DNA from: Actinoallomurus iriomotensis
Lineage (GTDB): Bacteria; Actinomycetota; Actinomycetes; Streptosporangiales; Streptosporangiaceae
DNA: 64,000 bases
Assembly (NCBI RefSeq): GCF_030269445.1
Contig: NZ_BSTJ01000001.1
Coordinates: forward strand, 1,761,898 to 1,825,897
Reading direction: 5' to 3'
This document shows positions 24,541 through 33,056 of the stretch, piece after piece. The translations under genes and the position numbers were made by a program. Each line of letters opens with the position of its first letter. The first letter of the stretch is position 1. Below the pieces are notes generated by a model that was given only the letters and a program-made list of their open reading frames with translations, had not been told where the DNA came from and did not search any database.

Positions 24541-25518
24541 CTACCGGGCGGCCAGCCGGTCGCCGAGTTCGCTGCGGCGGTACAGGACCTGCCGTCCGTC
24601 ACGGGCCCGGGTGACCAGGCCCGTGGCGTACAGCACGCGCAGGTGCTGGGACACGGCGCTCGGGGTGACGCGGAGGCGGCGGGCGATCTCCACCGTGGGC
24701 AACGGTTCTTCGAGCACTCCGAGCAGCCGTGCTCTCGACGAGCCGATGAGCGAGGCGAGAGCGGTCGCGTCGGCGGGAGGAGGCGCGGCCCACAGCGTCG
24801 CCACCCCGCGGCTGGGGTAGGCCAGCATCGGCGGTTCCTCCGGGCTCACCGGCGGTGCCGGCTGATGAGAGAAGACGGACGGCACCAGCAGCAGCCCCCG
24901 CCCCGCCGCCGTGACCCGGTGCCGGCTGATCATCTTGTCGATGTGCAGCACTCCGTCGTGCCAGCGCAAATTCGGGTGCATGTCGGCGAACAGCAGCCGC
25001 GCGCCTCCGACGGCGAGCCGCCGCGCACGGTAGGTCATGTCCGCTTCCAGCACGAGCCGCATCCGCGGCCAGCCGGGCTCGATGGCGAGCTCCCAGTACC
25101 GCCGCAGGAGCGCGCAGATGGCGTCGCGGAGCGCGGCGACACTCGCGTCGTCGCCGTCAGCGGCCTCGCGCAGGGCCGCGGGCACCGGGTCCGGGGCGTG
25201 CGCGGCCAGCAGGTCCCGGCGGACCAGGTCCGGGTCGGTCCGGCGTACGACGGCCAGCTCGTCCTCGAACGCGGCCGCGAAGGTGACCGGCCGCGGGGTG
25301 AGGAAGTCGGGCAGGGTACGGCGCGGGCCGACCAGCGACATCAGCAGCTCCGTGTCGAGCACGCCGATCGCGGCGAGGACGAACCGGCGCCACGGCAGGT
25401 GCAGCGCGGACAGGCTCGGATCCCGGAGCACCCGGAGGCTGAGCACGGTCTCGTGCAGGGGCGAGAGGGCGAACCGGGTGTCGGCGAGGTCCTCGACACC
25501 CAGGACAAAGCTGATCAT
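24541..25518 (-). CDS. ArsR-type regulator with N-terminal DUF5937-like domain
   Basis: Protein of 325 residues. The C-terminal ~60 residues are an ArsR/SmtB winged helix (LPTVEIARRLRVTPSAVSQH, then LRVLYATGLVTRARDGRQVL). The N-terminal ~250 residues (RFALSPLHETVLSLRVLRDP onward) match the DUF5937-type sensor domain frequently fused to ArsR helices in actinobacteria. No Cys pair for metal binding is seen, so metal sensing is unlikely. The gene is divergent from the MFS transporter at 25739, the usual regulator/pump arrangement, and the 220-bp spacer contains a tandem duplication that could alter the control region. Confidence 0.8.
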   Translation of the reverse strand: MISFVLGVEDLADTRFALSPLHETVLSLRVLRDPSLSALHLPWRRFVLAAIGVLDTELLMSLVGPRRTLPDFLTPRPVTFAAAFEDELAVVRRTDPDLVRRDLLAAHAPDPVPAALREAADGDDASVAALRDAICALLRRYWELAIEPGWPRMRLVLEADMTYRARRLAVGGARLLFADMHPNLRWHDGVLHIDKMISRHRVTAAGRGLLLVPSVFSHQPAPPVSPEEPPMLAYPSRGVATLWAAPPPADATALASLIGSSRARLLGVLEEPLPTVEIARRLRVTPSAVSQHLRVLYATGLVTRARDGRQVLYRRSELGDRLAAR

Positions 25519-25539
25519 TAAGCCATACGCTACATCGAT

Positions 25540-25867
25540 TGGCGGCGGGACGCCGGTGCCGTGGACTTCGGTCCATGACCGTTACCGATCGACGTCCGGC
25601 GGCCGTGCCGGACGAGAAACTCGCGCGAGTCCGGCTGAGCCGCCGGACGATCCTGCTCCTGCCCCCCACCTGCGGAATGGCCGTCGGCAACACCCACCTC
25701 CCCTGGCGGCGGGACGCCGGTGCCGTGGACTTCGAACCATGACCGTTCCCGATCGACGTCCAGCGGCCGTGCCGGACGACGACCTCGCGCGAGTCCGGCT
25801 GAGCCGCCGGACGATCCTGCTCCTGGCCCTCACCTGCGGAGTGGCCGTCGGCAACATCTACTTCCCC
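25540..25867 (+). repeat. 164-bp tandem direct duplication
   Basis: Two consecutive copies of a 164-bp unit, 25540-25703 and 25704-25867, about 92% identical by eye (around 13 differences). Each copy holds the 35 bp upstream of the MFS start plus its first ~43 codons. The period is not a multiple of three, so the upstream copy is out of phase with the intact gene. Confidence 0.85.
25575..25742 (+). pseudogene. Duplicated, truncated 5' end of the MFS transporter gene
   Basis: The first copy of the 164-bp duplication begins with ATG at 25575 and reads MTVTDRRPAAVPDEK, nearly the same as the start of the intact transporter. After about 43 codons it runs into the second repeat and stops at TGA 25740-25742, giving a 55-residue product ending AGAVDFEP. 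That TGA overlaps the ATG (25739) of the intact gene as ATGA. The fragment keeps the hydrophobic start of TM1 only. If translated it could couple ribosomes to the real start; otherwise it is debris of the duplication. Confidence 0.7.
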
Positions 25868-27037
25868 CAGGCGATCAGCCCGTCGGTCGCCGCCGGCCTG
25901 CACATCGGCGCCGGCTCGGCCGCCCTGGTCGTGACCGCGACGCAGTTCGGCTACGCTGCCGGGATCTTCCTGCTCGTCCCGCTCGGCGACCGGCTGCCGC
26001 ACCGGAGGCTGGTCGTCGCCCTCCTCGGCGTCACCGGGCTGGGGCTGCTGGGTGCGAGCGCGGCGCCCGCCCTTCCCGCTCTCGCCGGGGCGAGCGCGCT
26101 CATCGGCCTGGCGACGGTGGTGGCGCCGATCATCGGTCCGATGGCGGCCGGCCTGGTGCCGGAGGACCGCCGTGGAGTGGTCAGCGGCACGCTCCTGAGC
26201 GGCTCCATCGGCGGCATGCTGCTGTCCCGCACCCTGGGCGGGGTGCTGGGCGAGTGGCTGGGCTGGCGGGCCCCATACCTGCTGGCCGCCGCGCTCACCC
26301 TGGTCCTCGCGGCGGTCCTCGGCCGGGCGCTGCCGCCGACGTCCCCGCCGTCGGGACAGCGGTACCCGGCGCTGCTGGCCGAGTCGCTGCGCCTCCTGCG
26401 CGCCGAGCCGGAGCTGCGCCGCTCCTGCTTCTACCAGGCCACGATCTTCGCCGGGTTCTCGGCCGTCTGGACCGGCGTCGCGCTCCTGCTGACCGGCCCG
26501 GCGTACGGCCTGAGCATCCGGGCGGTCGGGGCGCTCGCCCTGGTCAACGCGGGGACCATGGTCTGCACGCCGGTCGCGGGACGCCTGGCCGACCGCCACG
26601 GGCCCGACGCGGTCAACCTCGTGTGCGTGCTCGGCGTCATCGTCGCGGCACTCGTCCTCGCGGGCGGCGGCCGGGGCGGGACGGTGGGCCTCACGGCACT
26701 CGTGCTGGGTTCGCTGTTGCTCGACGTCGCCATGCAGTCCGGGATGGTCGCCAACCAGGTACGGAACTACGCCCTGCGCGCCGAGGCCAGAAGCAGGGTC
26801 AACACCGCCTACATGACCTGCGCCTACCTCGGCGGCAGTGCGGGCTCCTGGCTCGGCGCCCGCGCCTACGGCCGGGCAGGGTGGTGGGGCGTGTGCGCGC
26901 TCGTCGCGCTGCTCGCCGTACTCGCCCTGGTCCGTCACCTGGTGGCGCTGCGCGCCCGCGGGTCCGGGCTCGAAGGCGGCGTGGCAGGATCGGAGCGTGC
27001 CACGACGTCGACCGGCCGGTCACCCGGCGGAAGGTGA
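25739..27037 (+). CDS. MFS transporter
   Basis: Major facilitator of 432 residues with 12 predicted helices, starting RRTILLLALTCGVAVGNIYF. The loop 2-3 signature appears as LVPLGDRLPHRRLV and a matching C-terminal loop as PVAGRLADRHGPDAV. The family includes drug and metabolite exporters; NIYFPQAISPSVAAGLHIG is typical of proton-driven efflux pumps of the YgaY/purine-efflux type. The substrate is unknown. It is divergent from an ArsR-type regulator, which probably controls it. The ATG at 25739 is chosen because the duplicated copy upstream conserves the same start. A PPOX-type oxidoreductase gene starts 6 bp after its stop. Confidence 0.85.
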   Translation: MTVPDRRPAAVPDDDLARVRLSRRTILLLALTCGVAVGNIYFPQAISPSVAAGLHIGAGSAALVVTATQFGYAAGIFLLVPLGDRLPHRRLVVALLGVTGLGLLGASAAPALPALAGASALIGLATVVAPIIGPMAAGLVPEDRRGVVSGTLLSGSIGGMLLSRTLGGVLGEWLGWRAPYLLAAALTLVLAAVLGRALPPTSPPSGQRYPALLAESLRLLRAEPELRRSCFYQATIFAGFSAVWTGVALLLTGPAYGLSIRAVGALALVNAGTMVCTPVAGRLADRHGPDAVNLVCVLGVIVAALVLAGGGRGGTVGLTALVLGSLLLDVAMQSGMVANQVRNYALRAEARSRVNTAYMTCAYLGGSAGSWLGARAYGRAGWWGVCALVALLAVLALVRHLVALRARGSGLEGGVAGSERATTSTGRSPGGR

Positions 27038-27043
27038 GGCTTG

Positions 27044-27505
27044 ATGTCCCCGAAGATCGCGACCGCGGACAAGGTCGACCGCGACGCGCTGATCGACTTC
27101 CTCCGTCCGCGCCACCACGGGCTGCTCGCCACGACCCGCTCCAGCGGGCGGCCGCAGCTGTCGCCCGTGTCCTGTGGTGTCGACGGTGAGGGCCGCATCG
27201 TGGTCTCCACCTACCCCGAACGCGCCAAGGCCCGCAACGCGCGCCGCGACGAGCGGGTCTCGATCTGCGTGCTGTCCGACGACTGGAACGGTCCGTACGT
27301 CCAGGTGGACGGCAGCGCCGAGGTGCTCGACATGCCGGAGGCGGAGGATGCGTTCGTCGAGTACTACCGGAGCATCGCCGGGGAACATCCCGACTGGGAC
27401 GAATACCGCCAGGCGATGCACCGCCAGAACAAGTCGCTGATCCGCATCACGATCGACACGTGGGGCCCGATCGCCACCGGTGGCTTCCCGCCCGGCCGCG
27501 TTTAG
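27044..27505 (+). CDS. PPOX-class F420-dependent oxidoreductase family protein
   Basis: Protein of 153 residues with a split-barrel flavin/deazaflavin fold: HHGLLATTRSSGRPQLSPVS, then RIVVSTYPERAKARNARRDE and YVQVDGSAEVLD. This is the Rv1155-like group (pyridoxamine 5'-phosphate oxidase superfamily), whose actinobacterial members bind F420 and reduce small organic substrates. The start is the ATG at 27044, three bases after a TTG, with GGAAGGTGAGG upstream. It lies 6 bp after the MFS gene and is probably cotranscribed. Substrate unknown. Confidence 0.82.
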   Translation: MSPKIATADKVDRDALIDFLRPRHHGLLATTRSSGRPQLSPVSCGVDGEGRIVVSTYPERAKARNARRDERVSICVLSDDWNGPYVQVDGSAEVLDMPEAEDAFVEYYRSIAGEHPDWDEYRQAMHRQNKSLIRITIDTWGPIATGGFPPGRV

Positions 27506-27757
27506 GGCGTCCGGCCGTCGTTGGTGGGAGGCGTGCTCCGCGCCGGAGACCACGAGCCGGCGCCGCCATGAGCGGCGGTCCGAAACGTGGTGACGAACAG
27601 CGCCTCGATGCTCTCGTCGTCGAGTCCGGCGCGGCGGGCACGGGCTGCTGGTACGGCGAGAGCCCGGACCTGGCCGGGGGCGGAACCGAGGCGGCCGCGT
27701 TCGCGCGTGCCGCCCGGTCACAGCAGGTCCGGGCCCGAATGACCGCTCAGGCCGGGG

Positions 27758-29026
27758 TCAGCGGCTCTCCATGATCATGCCGGCCGCGACGGTCGCGTTC
27801 GTCGCCTCGTCGATCAGGATGAAACCGCCGGTGGCGCGGTTGCGGCCGTACGCGTCGGCGAACAGCGGCTGGGTGACCCGCAGCGTCACCCGGCCGATCT
27901 CGTTGAGCTCCAGGCGTTCGGCGTCCTCGTGCCGGTGCAGGGTGTTCACGTCGAGCCGGTAGTGCAGGTCGCGGACCATCGCACGGGCCGTACGGGTCGT
28001 GTGCTTGATGACGAGCTTGGTCCGCGGTGTCAGGGTCCGCTCGTCGGACATCCAGCAGATCATCGCCTCGACGTCCTGCGTGACCTGCGGCTTGTTGTGC
28101 GGCCGGCAGATCATGTCGCCGCGGGAGATGTCGATGTCGTCCTCGAGCAGCAGCGTCACCGCCATCGGCGGGTAGGCCTCATCGACCGGGCCGTCGGCGG
28201 TGTCGATCCGCTTGATCCGCGTGGTCAGCCCCGACGGCAGGTGCATGACCTCGTCGCCCGGCTTGAGCACGCCGCCCGCGACCTGTCCGGCGTACCCGCG
28301 GTAGTCGTGCAGCTCCGGGTCGGTCGAGGCCTGGGGGCGGATGACGTACTGCACCGGGAACCGCACGTCGATGAGGTTGCGGTCGGAGGCGATGTGGAGG
28401 TTCTCCAGGTGGTGGAGCAGCGACGGCCCGTCGTACCAGGGCGTGTTCGCCGACCGCTCGACCACGTTGTCGCCGTGCAGCGCGGACATCGGGATGAACG
28501 TCAGGTCGCCGACCGACAGCTTGGCCGCGAACGAGGTGAAGTCGTCCTTGATCCGCTCGAACGTCTCCTGGTCGTAGTCGACCAGGTCCATCTTGTTGAC
28601 CGCGAGCACGAGGTGCGGGACGCGCAGCAGAGTGGCGAGGAACGCGTGACGCCGCGACTGCTCCAGCAGGCCCTTCCGCGCGTCGATCAGGATGATCGCC
28701 AGGTCGGCCGTTGACGCGCCGGTCACCATGTTCCGGGTGTACTGGATGTGCCCCGGAGTGTCGGCGATGATGAACTTCCGCCTCGGCGTGGCGAAGTAGC
28801 GGTACGCCACGTCGATGGTGATGCCCTGCTCGCGCTCGGCGCGCAGGCCGTCGGTGAGCAGCGCGAGGTTGGTGTACTCCTCACCCCGGTCGCGGCTGGT
28901 GCGCTCGACCGCCTCGATCTGGTCCTCGAAGATCGACTTGGAGTCGTACAGCAGCCGCCCGATGAGCGTCGACTTTCCGTCGTCGACCGATCCAGCGGTG
29001 GCGAGCCGGAGAATGTCCATGCTCAT
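27758..29026 (-). CDS. cysN: Sulfate adenylyltransferase subunit 1 (GTPase)
   Basis: Large GTP-binding subunit of ATP sulfurylase, 422 residues. With CysD it makes APS from sulfate and ATP, driven by GTP hydrolysis. G1 is GSVDDGKST, G2 region EREQGITIDVAYRYF, G3 DTPGH and G4 NKMD, all intact; EF-Tu-like barrels follow. Unlike fused CysN/C proteins it stops without an APS kinase domain; that activity is encoded at 1-1373. It starts 2 bp after the cysD stop, with GAGGGG in the end of cysD, and is the last gene of the wbaP-like/cysQ/cysD/cysN operon. Confidence 0.95.
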   Translation of the reverse strand: MSMDILRLATAGSVDDGKSTLIGRLLYDSKSIFEDQIEAVERTSRDRGEEYTNLALLTDGLRAEREQGITIDVAYRYFATPRRKFIIADTPGHIQYTRNMVTGASTADLAIILIDARKGLLEQSRRHAFLATLLRVPHLVLAVNKMDLVDYDQETFERIKDDFTSFAAKLSVGDLTFIPMSALHGDNVVERSANTPWYDGPSLLHHLENLHIASDRNLIDVRFPVQYVIRPQASTDPELHDYRGYAGQVAGGVLKPGDEVMHLPSGLTTRIKRIDTADGPVDEAYPPMAVTLLLEDDIDISRGDMICRPHNKPQVTQDVEAMICWMSDERTLTPRTKLVIKHTTRTARAMVRDLHYRLDVNTLHRHEDAERLELNEIGRVTLRVTQPLFADAYGRNRATGGFILIDEATNATVAAGMIMESR

Positions 29027-29028
29027 GG

Positions 29029-29958
29029 TTAGAAGTACCCCTCGCGCTTGCGGTCCTCCATGGCGGCCTCGCTCGTACGGTCGTCGGCGCGGGTCTGGCC
29101 GCGCTCGGTGATCCGCGTCGCGGCGATCTCGGTGATCACCTCGTCGAGGCCGGTCGCGGTCGACTCGACGGCGCCGGTGCAGCTCATGTCGCCGACCGTG
29201 CGGTAGCGGACCATCGCCTCGAAGGCCGGCTCGTCGTCGCCGCGGTTCGAGAACGGGCTGTCGGCGAGGAGCATGCCGTCGCGCTCGAACACCGTGCGGC
29301 TGTGGGCGAAGTAGATGGAGGGGATCTCCAGCTTCTCGCGCTTGATGTAGTCCCAGATGTCCAGCTCGGTCCAGTTGGACAGCGGGAACACCCGGATGTG
29401 CTCACCCTGGCGGATGCGGGTGTTGTACAGGCTCCACAGCTCGGGCCGCTGGTTCTTGGGGTCCCACTGGCCGAAGTCGTCGCGGAAGGAGAAGACCCGC
29501 TCCTTGGCGCGCGCCTTCTCCTCGTCGCGCCGTGCACCGCCGAACGCGGCGTCGAAGCGGTGCTCCTCGATGGCGTCCAGGAGCGTCGTCGTCTGCAGCC
29601 GGTTGCGGCTCGCCCGCCGCCCGGTCTCCTCCACGACGCGGCCCTTGTCGATCGACTCCTGCACGGACGCGATGACGAGACGGACGCCCAGCTCGGCCAC
29701 CCGGCGGTCGCGGAACTCGATGACCTCGGAGAAGTTGTGGCCGGTGTCGACGTGCATCACCGGGAAGGGGATCCGGGCCGGCCAGAAGGCCTTCTCGGCC
29801 AGGCGCAGCATGACGATGCTGTCCTTGCCGCCGGAGAAGAGCAGGACGGGCCGTTCGAACTCGGCCGCGACCTCGCGGACGATGTGGATCGACTCCGCTT
29901 CGAGTACGTCGAGCTGAGACGTCCGGTAGTCACGGGCGTCAGCTGTGCTGCGCTGCAT
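29029..29958 (-). CDS. cysD: Sulfate adenylyltransferase subunit 2
   Basis: Catalytic subunit of CysDN ATP sulfurylase, 309 residues, PP-loop superfamily. The PP-loop is LLFSGGKDSIVML and further signatures are HVDTGHNFSEVIEFRD, GGARRDEEKARAKERVFSFR and FPLSNWTELDIWDYI. The ATG at 29958 gives the family's usual length; GGGAG lies 12 bases upstream. It follows cysQ by 26 bp and precedes cysN by 2 bp. With CysN it makes APS, here probably to feed PAPS synthesis for polysaccharide sulfation as well as general assimilation; no cysH reductase is present in the window. Confidence 0.95.
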   Translation of the reverse strand: MQRSTADARDYRTSQLDVLEAESIHIVREVAAEFERPVLLFSGGKDSIVMLRLAEKAFWPARIPFPVMHVDTGHNFSEVIEFRDRRVAELGVRLVIASVQESIDKGRVVEETGRRASRNRLQTTTLLDAIEEHRFDAAFGGARRDEEKARAKERVFSFRDDFGQWDPKNQRPELWSLYNTRIRQGEHIRVFPLSNWTELDIWDYIKREKLEIPSIYFAHSRTVFERDGMLLADSPFSNRGDDEPAFEAMVRYRTVGDMSCTGAVESTATGLDEVITEIAATRITERGQTRADDRTSEAAMEDRKREGYF

Positions 29959-29984
29959 CGCGTCAAGGCTCCCGGGTCGGTTCG

Positions 29985-30752
29985 TTACAGGACCGCCCGG
30001 ATGCCGGCGAGCAGCGTCGGCGCCAGTTCCGGGTGGCAGACCAGAATATCCGGCAGAAGAGTGTCCTCTTCGTTGTAGGTCAGCGGTGACCCGTCGATCC
30101 GCGAGGCGTGGGCGCCGACCGCGTGGGCGACGGCGACCGGGGCGGCGGAGTCCCATTCGTACTGCCCGCCGGCGTGGACGTAGGCGTCGACGTCGCCGAG
30201 CAGCACCGCCGCGACCTTCGCCCCGGCCGATCCGATCGGCACCAGCTCGACGTCGGCGTCGAGGTGCTCGGCGAGGCGCGTGGCGAACTCCGGCGGACGG
30301 CTGCGGCTCACCGCGACCCGGATATGGCCGGTGTCGACCTGGGAAAGCTCGATCGGCTCGGCGGTGGAGAGCGTACGGCCCTGCGACGGGAGCGCGACCG
30401 CGCCCGCCGCGAGCCCGCCGGTCGTGCCCTCGTCGCGCTGCCAGAGCGCGACGTGGACGGCCCAGTCTCCGCGACCCTCCTCGGCGTACTCGCGCGTGCC
30501 GTCGAGCGGGTCGACGATCCACACCCGCTCCGCCTCGAGGCGGGAGAGCTCGTCCTTGCCCTCCTCGCTGAGCACGGAGTCGCCGGGGCGCTGCCGCGCG
30601 AGCGCCTCGGTCAGGTAGACGTGGGACTCGCGGTCACCGGCGTCACGGAGAGCCTTGAGGTCACCGAAACCGCGGTCGGCGCGCAGCCGGAGCAGCAGCG
30701 CGCCCGCCTCGGTCGCGAGATCACGGGCGAGGGCATGATCGTCGTGCGTCAC
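29985..30752 (-). CDS. cysQ: 3'(2'),5'-bisphosphate nucleotidase (PAP phosphatase)
   Basis: Inositol-monophosphatase superfamily protein of 255 residues. Metal-binding motifs are SEEGKDE and WIVDPLDGTREYAE, with a C-terminal GGQYEWDSAAPVAVA; this is the CysQ pattern. It hydrolyses PAP (and PAPS) to AMP (and APS). PAP is the inhibitory by-product of sulfotransferases, so a cysQ in an operon with cysD, cysN and the polysaccharide priming enzyme fits a sulfation pathway. The GTG at 30752 is 15 bp after the stop of the priming transferase gene. Confidence 0.9.
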   Translation of the reverse strand: MTHDDHALARDLATEAGALLLRLRADRGFGDLKALRDAGDRESHVYLTEALARQRPGDSVLSEEGKDELSRLEAERVWIVDPLDGTREYAEEGRGDWAVHVALWQRDEGTTGGLAAGAVALPSQGRTLSTAEPIELSQVDTGHIRVAVSRSRPPEFATRLAEHLDADVELVPIGSAGAKVAAVLLGDVDAYVHAGGQYEWDSAAPVAVAHAVGAHASRIDGSPLTYNEEDTLLPDILVCHPELAPTLLAGIRAVL

Positions 30753-30767
30753 GTACTTCTCTCTACG

Positions 30768-32246
30768 TCAGTAGGCACCGGATCCTCGAGCCACCGCGGA
30801 CCAGGTCTTCCACAGGATCTGCAGGTCGAGGGTGAGGGACCAGTTCTCGACATAACGCAGGTCCAGGCGGACCGATTCCTCCCACGATAGATCAGAGCGC
30901 CCGCTCACCTGCCACAGACCGGTCATGCCCGGGCGTACGACGAGCCGGCGGCGTACGTCGTCACCATACTGGGCGACCTCTTCGGGCAGCGGAGGGCGGG
31001 GGCCCACGAGGGACATGTCACCGCGCAGCACGTTGATCAGCTGAGGCAGCTCGTCGAGGGAGTACCGGCGCAGCCACCCGCCCGTGCGGGTGATCCGCGG
31101 GTCGTTCCTGATCTTGAAAAGAACGCCGTCGTGATCGTTGTACTGAACGAGGGCCGCCTTGCGCCGCTCGGCGTCCGAAACCATCGTGCGGAACTTCAGC
31201 ACCGTGAACTCACGGCCGTCACGGCCGACCCGCACCTGCCGGAACAGCGCCGGGCCCTTGCTGTCGAGGCGGATCGCGACCGCGATGCAGGCGAGCACCG
31301 GCCACAGGAAGACGAGCGCGAGCCCCGCGCCGACCCGGTCGAAGGCGCTCTTGGCCACGCGACGGCCGCCGGACAGCTCCGGGTGCTCGACGTGCAGGAG
31401 CGGCAGGCCCGCCACCGGGCGGATCGAGGTGCGGGGACCGGCGACCTCCATCAGCGCGGGCGCGACGACGAGGTCGACGTCGTCCCTCTCGAGCTGCCAG
31501 GCGAGCCTCCGCAGCGCCACGCCGTCGAGCTCGGGGCAGGCCAGCACGGCGACCGTACAGGCGCGGATGCGTTCGACCACGGCCGCGACCTCGGTGAAGT
31601 CGCCGGCGACCGGCACCCCCTCGACCTCGGTGACGGCGTCGTCGCCCGTGGCGAGCATCGCCGGCAGGCACGCGGCGGCGATCTCCATGCCGTGATAGGG
31701 CTCGCGGCGGAGCTGGCGGACCAGGTCGGCGACGGCGGCCCGGTGGCCGACGACCACGACGCGCCGCATGTACTGACCGGCCTTGCGCCGCCGGTGCAGC
31801 CGCTTGCGCAGCTGGTAGCGGCCGTACAGGCCGAAGCCGGTGGTCAGGGGCAGCGCCGCGATCACATAGCCGCGCGCCACCTCGGTCTTCGTCGCGTACG
31901 CCAGGATGGCGACGCTCGCGGTCAGGGCGAAGCCGGACCGCAGGATCCGGCGGAACTCCTCCGGCCCCACGCCGAACATCGGCTGTTCGTACCCACGGGC
32001 GAGGGCGAGCGCGCCGGTCCACAGGAACGGGAGGGCGAAGCTGAGCCCGATGTAGGGGGTGCTCCAGGGGTCGCCGAAGGAGGAGAAGCGGAACCTGATC
32101 ACGAAGGCGATCAGGCCTCCGAGGAGCGCGGCGACGAAGTCGAGGCCGAAAGCCTGCCGGGCATAACGCGATGCCCAGGCCGTGACCTGTTCCCTGCTTC
32201 CGCCCACGGGCCGAGCCCTTGGCCGCGCCTCTTCGACGACCGCCAT
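30768..32246 (-). CDS. Exopolysaccharide priming polyprenyl glycosylphosphotransferase (WbaP/CpsE-like)
   Basis: Membrane enzyme of 492 residues that starts polysaccharide repeat-unit assembly by moving a sugar-1-phosphate onto undecaprenyl phosphate. The N-terminal part has about four TM helices (FVAALLGGLIAFVIRF onward), then a Rossmann-like CoA-binding-type domain (RRVVVVGHRAAVADLVRQ), a further TM and the catalytic sugar-transferase domain with LKFRTM, DELPQLINVLRGDMSLVGPR and RPGMTGLWQVSGRSD. The ATG follows GAGGGGTG. It heads an operon with cysQ, cysD and cysN, so the committed step of polysaccharide synthesis is co-expressed with sulfate activation. It likely primes the pathway encoded at 8779-22345. 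Confidence 0.9.
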   Translation of the reverse strand: MAVVEEARPRARPVGGSREQVTAWASRYARQAFGLDFVAALLGGLIAFVIRFRFSSFGDPWSTPYIGLSFALPFLWTGALALARGYEQPMFGVGPEEFRRILRSGFALTASVAILAYATKTEVARGYVIAALPLTTGFGLYGRYQLRKRLHRRRKAGQYMRRVVVVGHRAAVADLVRQLRREPYHGMEIAAACLPAMLATGDDAVTEVEGVPVAGDFTEVAAVVERIRACTVAVLACPELDGVALRRLAWQLERDDVDLVVAPALMEVAGPRTSIRPVAGLPLLHVEHPELSGGRRVAKSAFDRVGAGLALVFLWPVLACIAVAIRLDSKGPALFRQVRVGRDGREFTVLKFRTMVSDAERRKAALVQYNDHDGVLFKIRNDPRITRTGGWLRRYSLDELPQLINVLRGDMSLVGPRPPLPEEVAQYGDDVRRRLVVRPGMTGLWQVSGRSDLSWEESVRLDLRYVENWSLTLDLQILWKTWSAVARGSGAY

Positions 32247-32406
32247 TTCACCCCTCGTCGAACGTCACTTTTACCTGTACAGATGCATGACGCTCGTTAG
32301 CCACCTGAGGTTCACGAGTTCGTTCTCGGTGTGGCACATATCCTAGAGTTCACTTCAGCCGCAGGAGCGGACATCGCCACCTTCGGCCACCTTGGCTCGC
32401 CAGAGC

Positions 32407-32988
32407 TCAGGGCTCGCCGTGGAAGGTGTTCTGCGCCCGGTCCAGGCCCTGCGTGACGAGCGCCTCGACGGCGTCCGCGGCACGGTCGGTGTTGAGGTCC
32501 AGCTCCTTGCGCTCGGCGGCGGAGAAGTCGCGCAGGACGAACGCCGCCGCGTCCATCCGGCCCGGAGGCCGCCCGATGCCGAACCGCACCCGCAGGTAGT
32601 CACGGCCGCCCAGACTTTTGGTGATCGAGCGCAGGCCGTTGTGGCCGTTGTCCCCGCCGCCCCGCTTCAGGCGCAGGGTGCCGTACGGGATGTCGAGCTC
32701 GTCGTGGACGACGACGAGCCGCTCAAGCGGGATCTTGTAGAAGTCGCAGAGGGCCTTGACCGGCCCGCCGGACTCGTTCATGTACGACCGCGGCTTGGCG
32801 AGCACCACCCGGTGGCCGGCGAGCCGCCCCTCGACGACGTCGGCACGCGCACGGTGGGACTTGAACCGGCCACCGACCGTGCCGGCCAGGACGTCGAGCA
32901 CCATGAAGCCGGCGTTGTGCCGGTTGCCGGCATAGCCGGGGCCGGGGTTGCCCAGGCCGACCAGAAGCCACGGCTCGTCCGAGGCCAT
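32407..32988 (-). CDS. pth: Peptidyl-tRNA hydrolase
   Basis: Releases peptides from prematurely dropped peptidyl-tRNA; 193 residues, normal length. Motifs: [20 protein letters not shown] with the catalytic His, [24 protein letters not shown] with the catalytic Asp and [12 protein letters not shown]. The start is the ATG at 32988, which has GGGAGGA immediately upstream; an ATG at 33006 would leave that site inside the gene. It follows rplY, as in most actinobacteria, and is the last gene of the glmU-prs-rplY-pth block. Confidence 0.95.
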   Translation of the reverse strand: MASDEPWLLVGLGNPGPGYAGNRHNAGFMVLDVLAGTVGGRFKSHRARADVVEGRLAGHRVVLAKPRSYMNESGGPVKALCDFYKIPLERLVVVHDELDIPYGTLRLKRGGGDNGHNGLRSITKSLGGRDYLRVRFGIGRPPGRMDAAAFVLRDFSAAERKELDLNTDRAADAVEALVTQGLDRAQNTFHGEP

Positions 32989-33010
32989 CGTTCCTCCCGC
33001 CCCCATGGGA

Positions 33011-33040
33011 AAACGCGAAAGGCGCCCCGGAGGGGCGCCC
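33011..33040 (-). terminator. Terminator/attenuator between rplY and pth
   Basis: Perfect 8-bp stem (33021-33028 with 33032-33039), 3-base loop, followed on the minus strand by TTTCGCGTTTT. It sits between rplY and pth, so pth is probably expressed partly by read-through or from its own promoter. Confidence 0.75.
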
Positions 33041-33056
33041 GTCGCACTCGCAGTGC

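Noticed and set aside
27568-27774. Possible small gene of 68 codons between the PPOX gene and cysN
   Set aside because: No ribosome binding site before the ATG, no recognisable motif, and it runs into the 3' end of cysN on the other strand.
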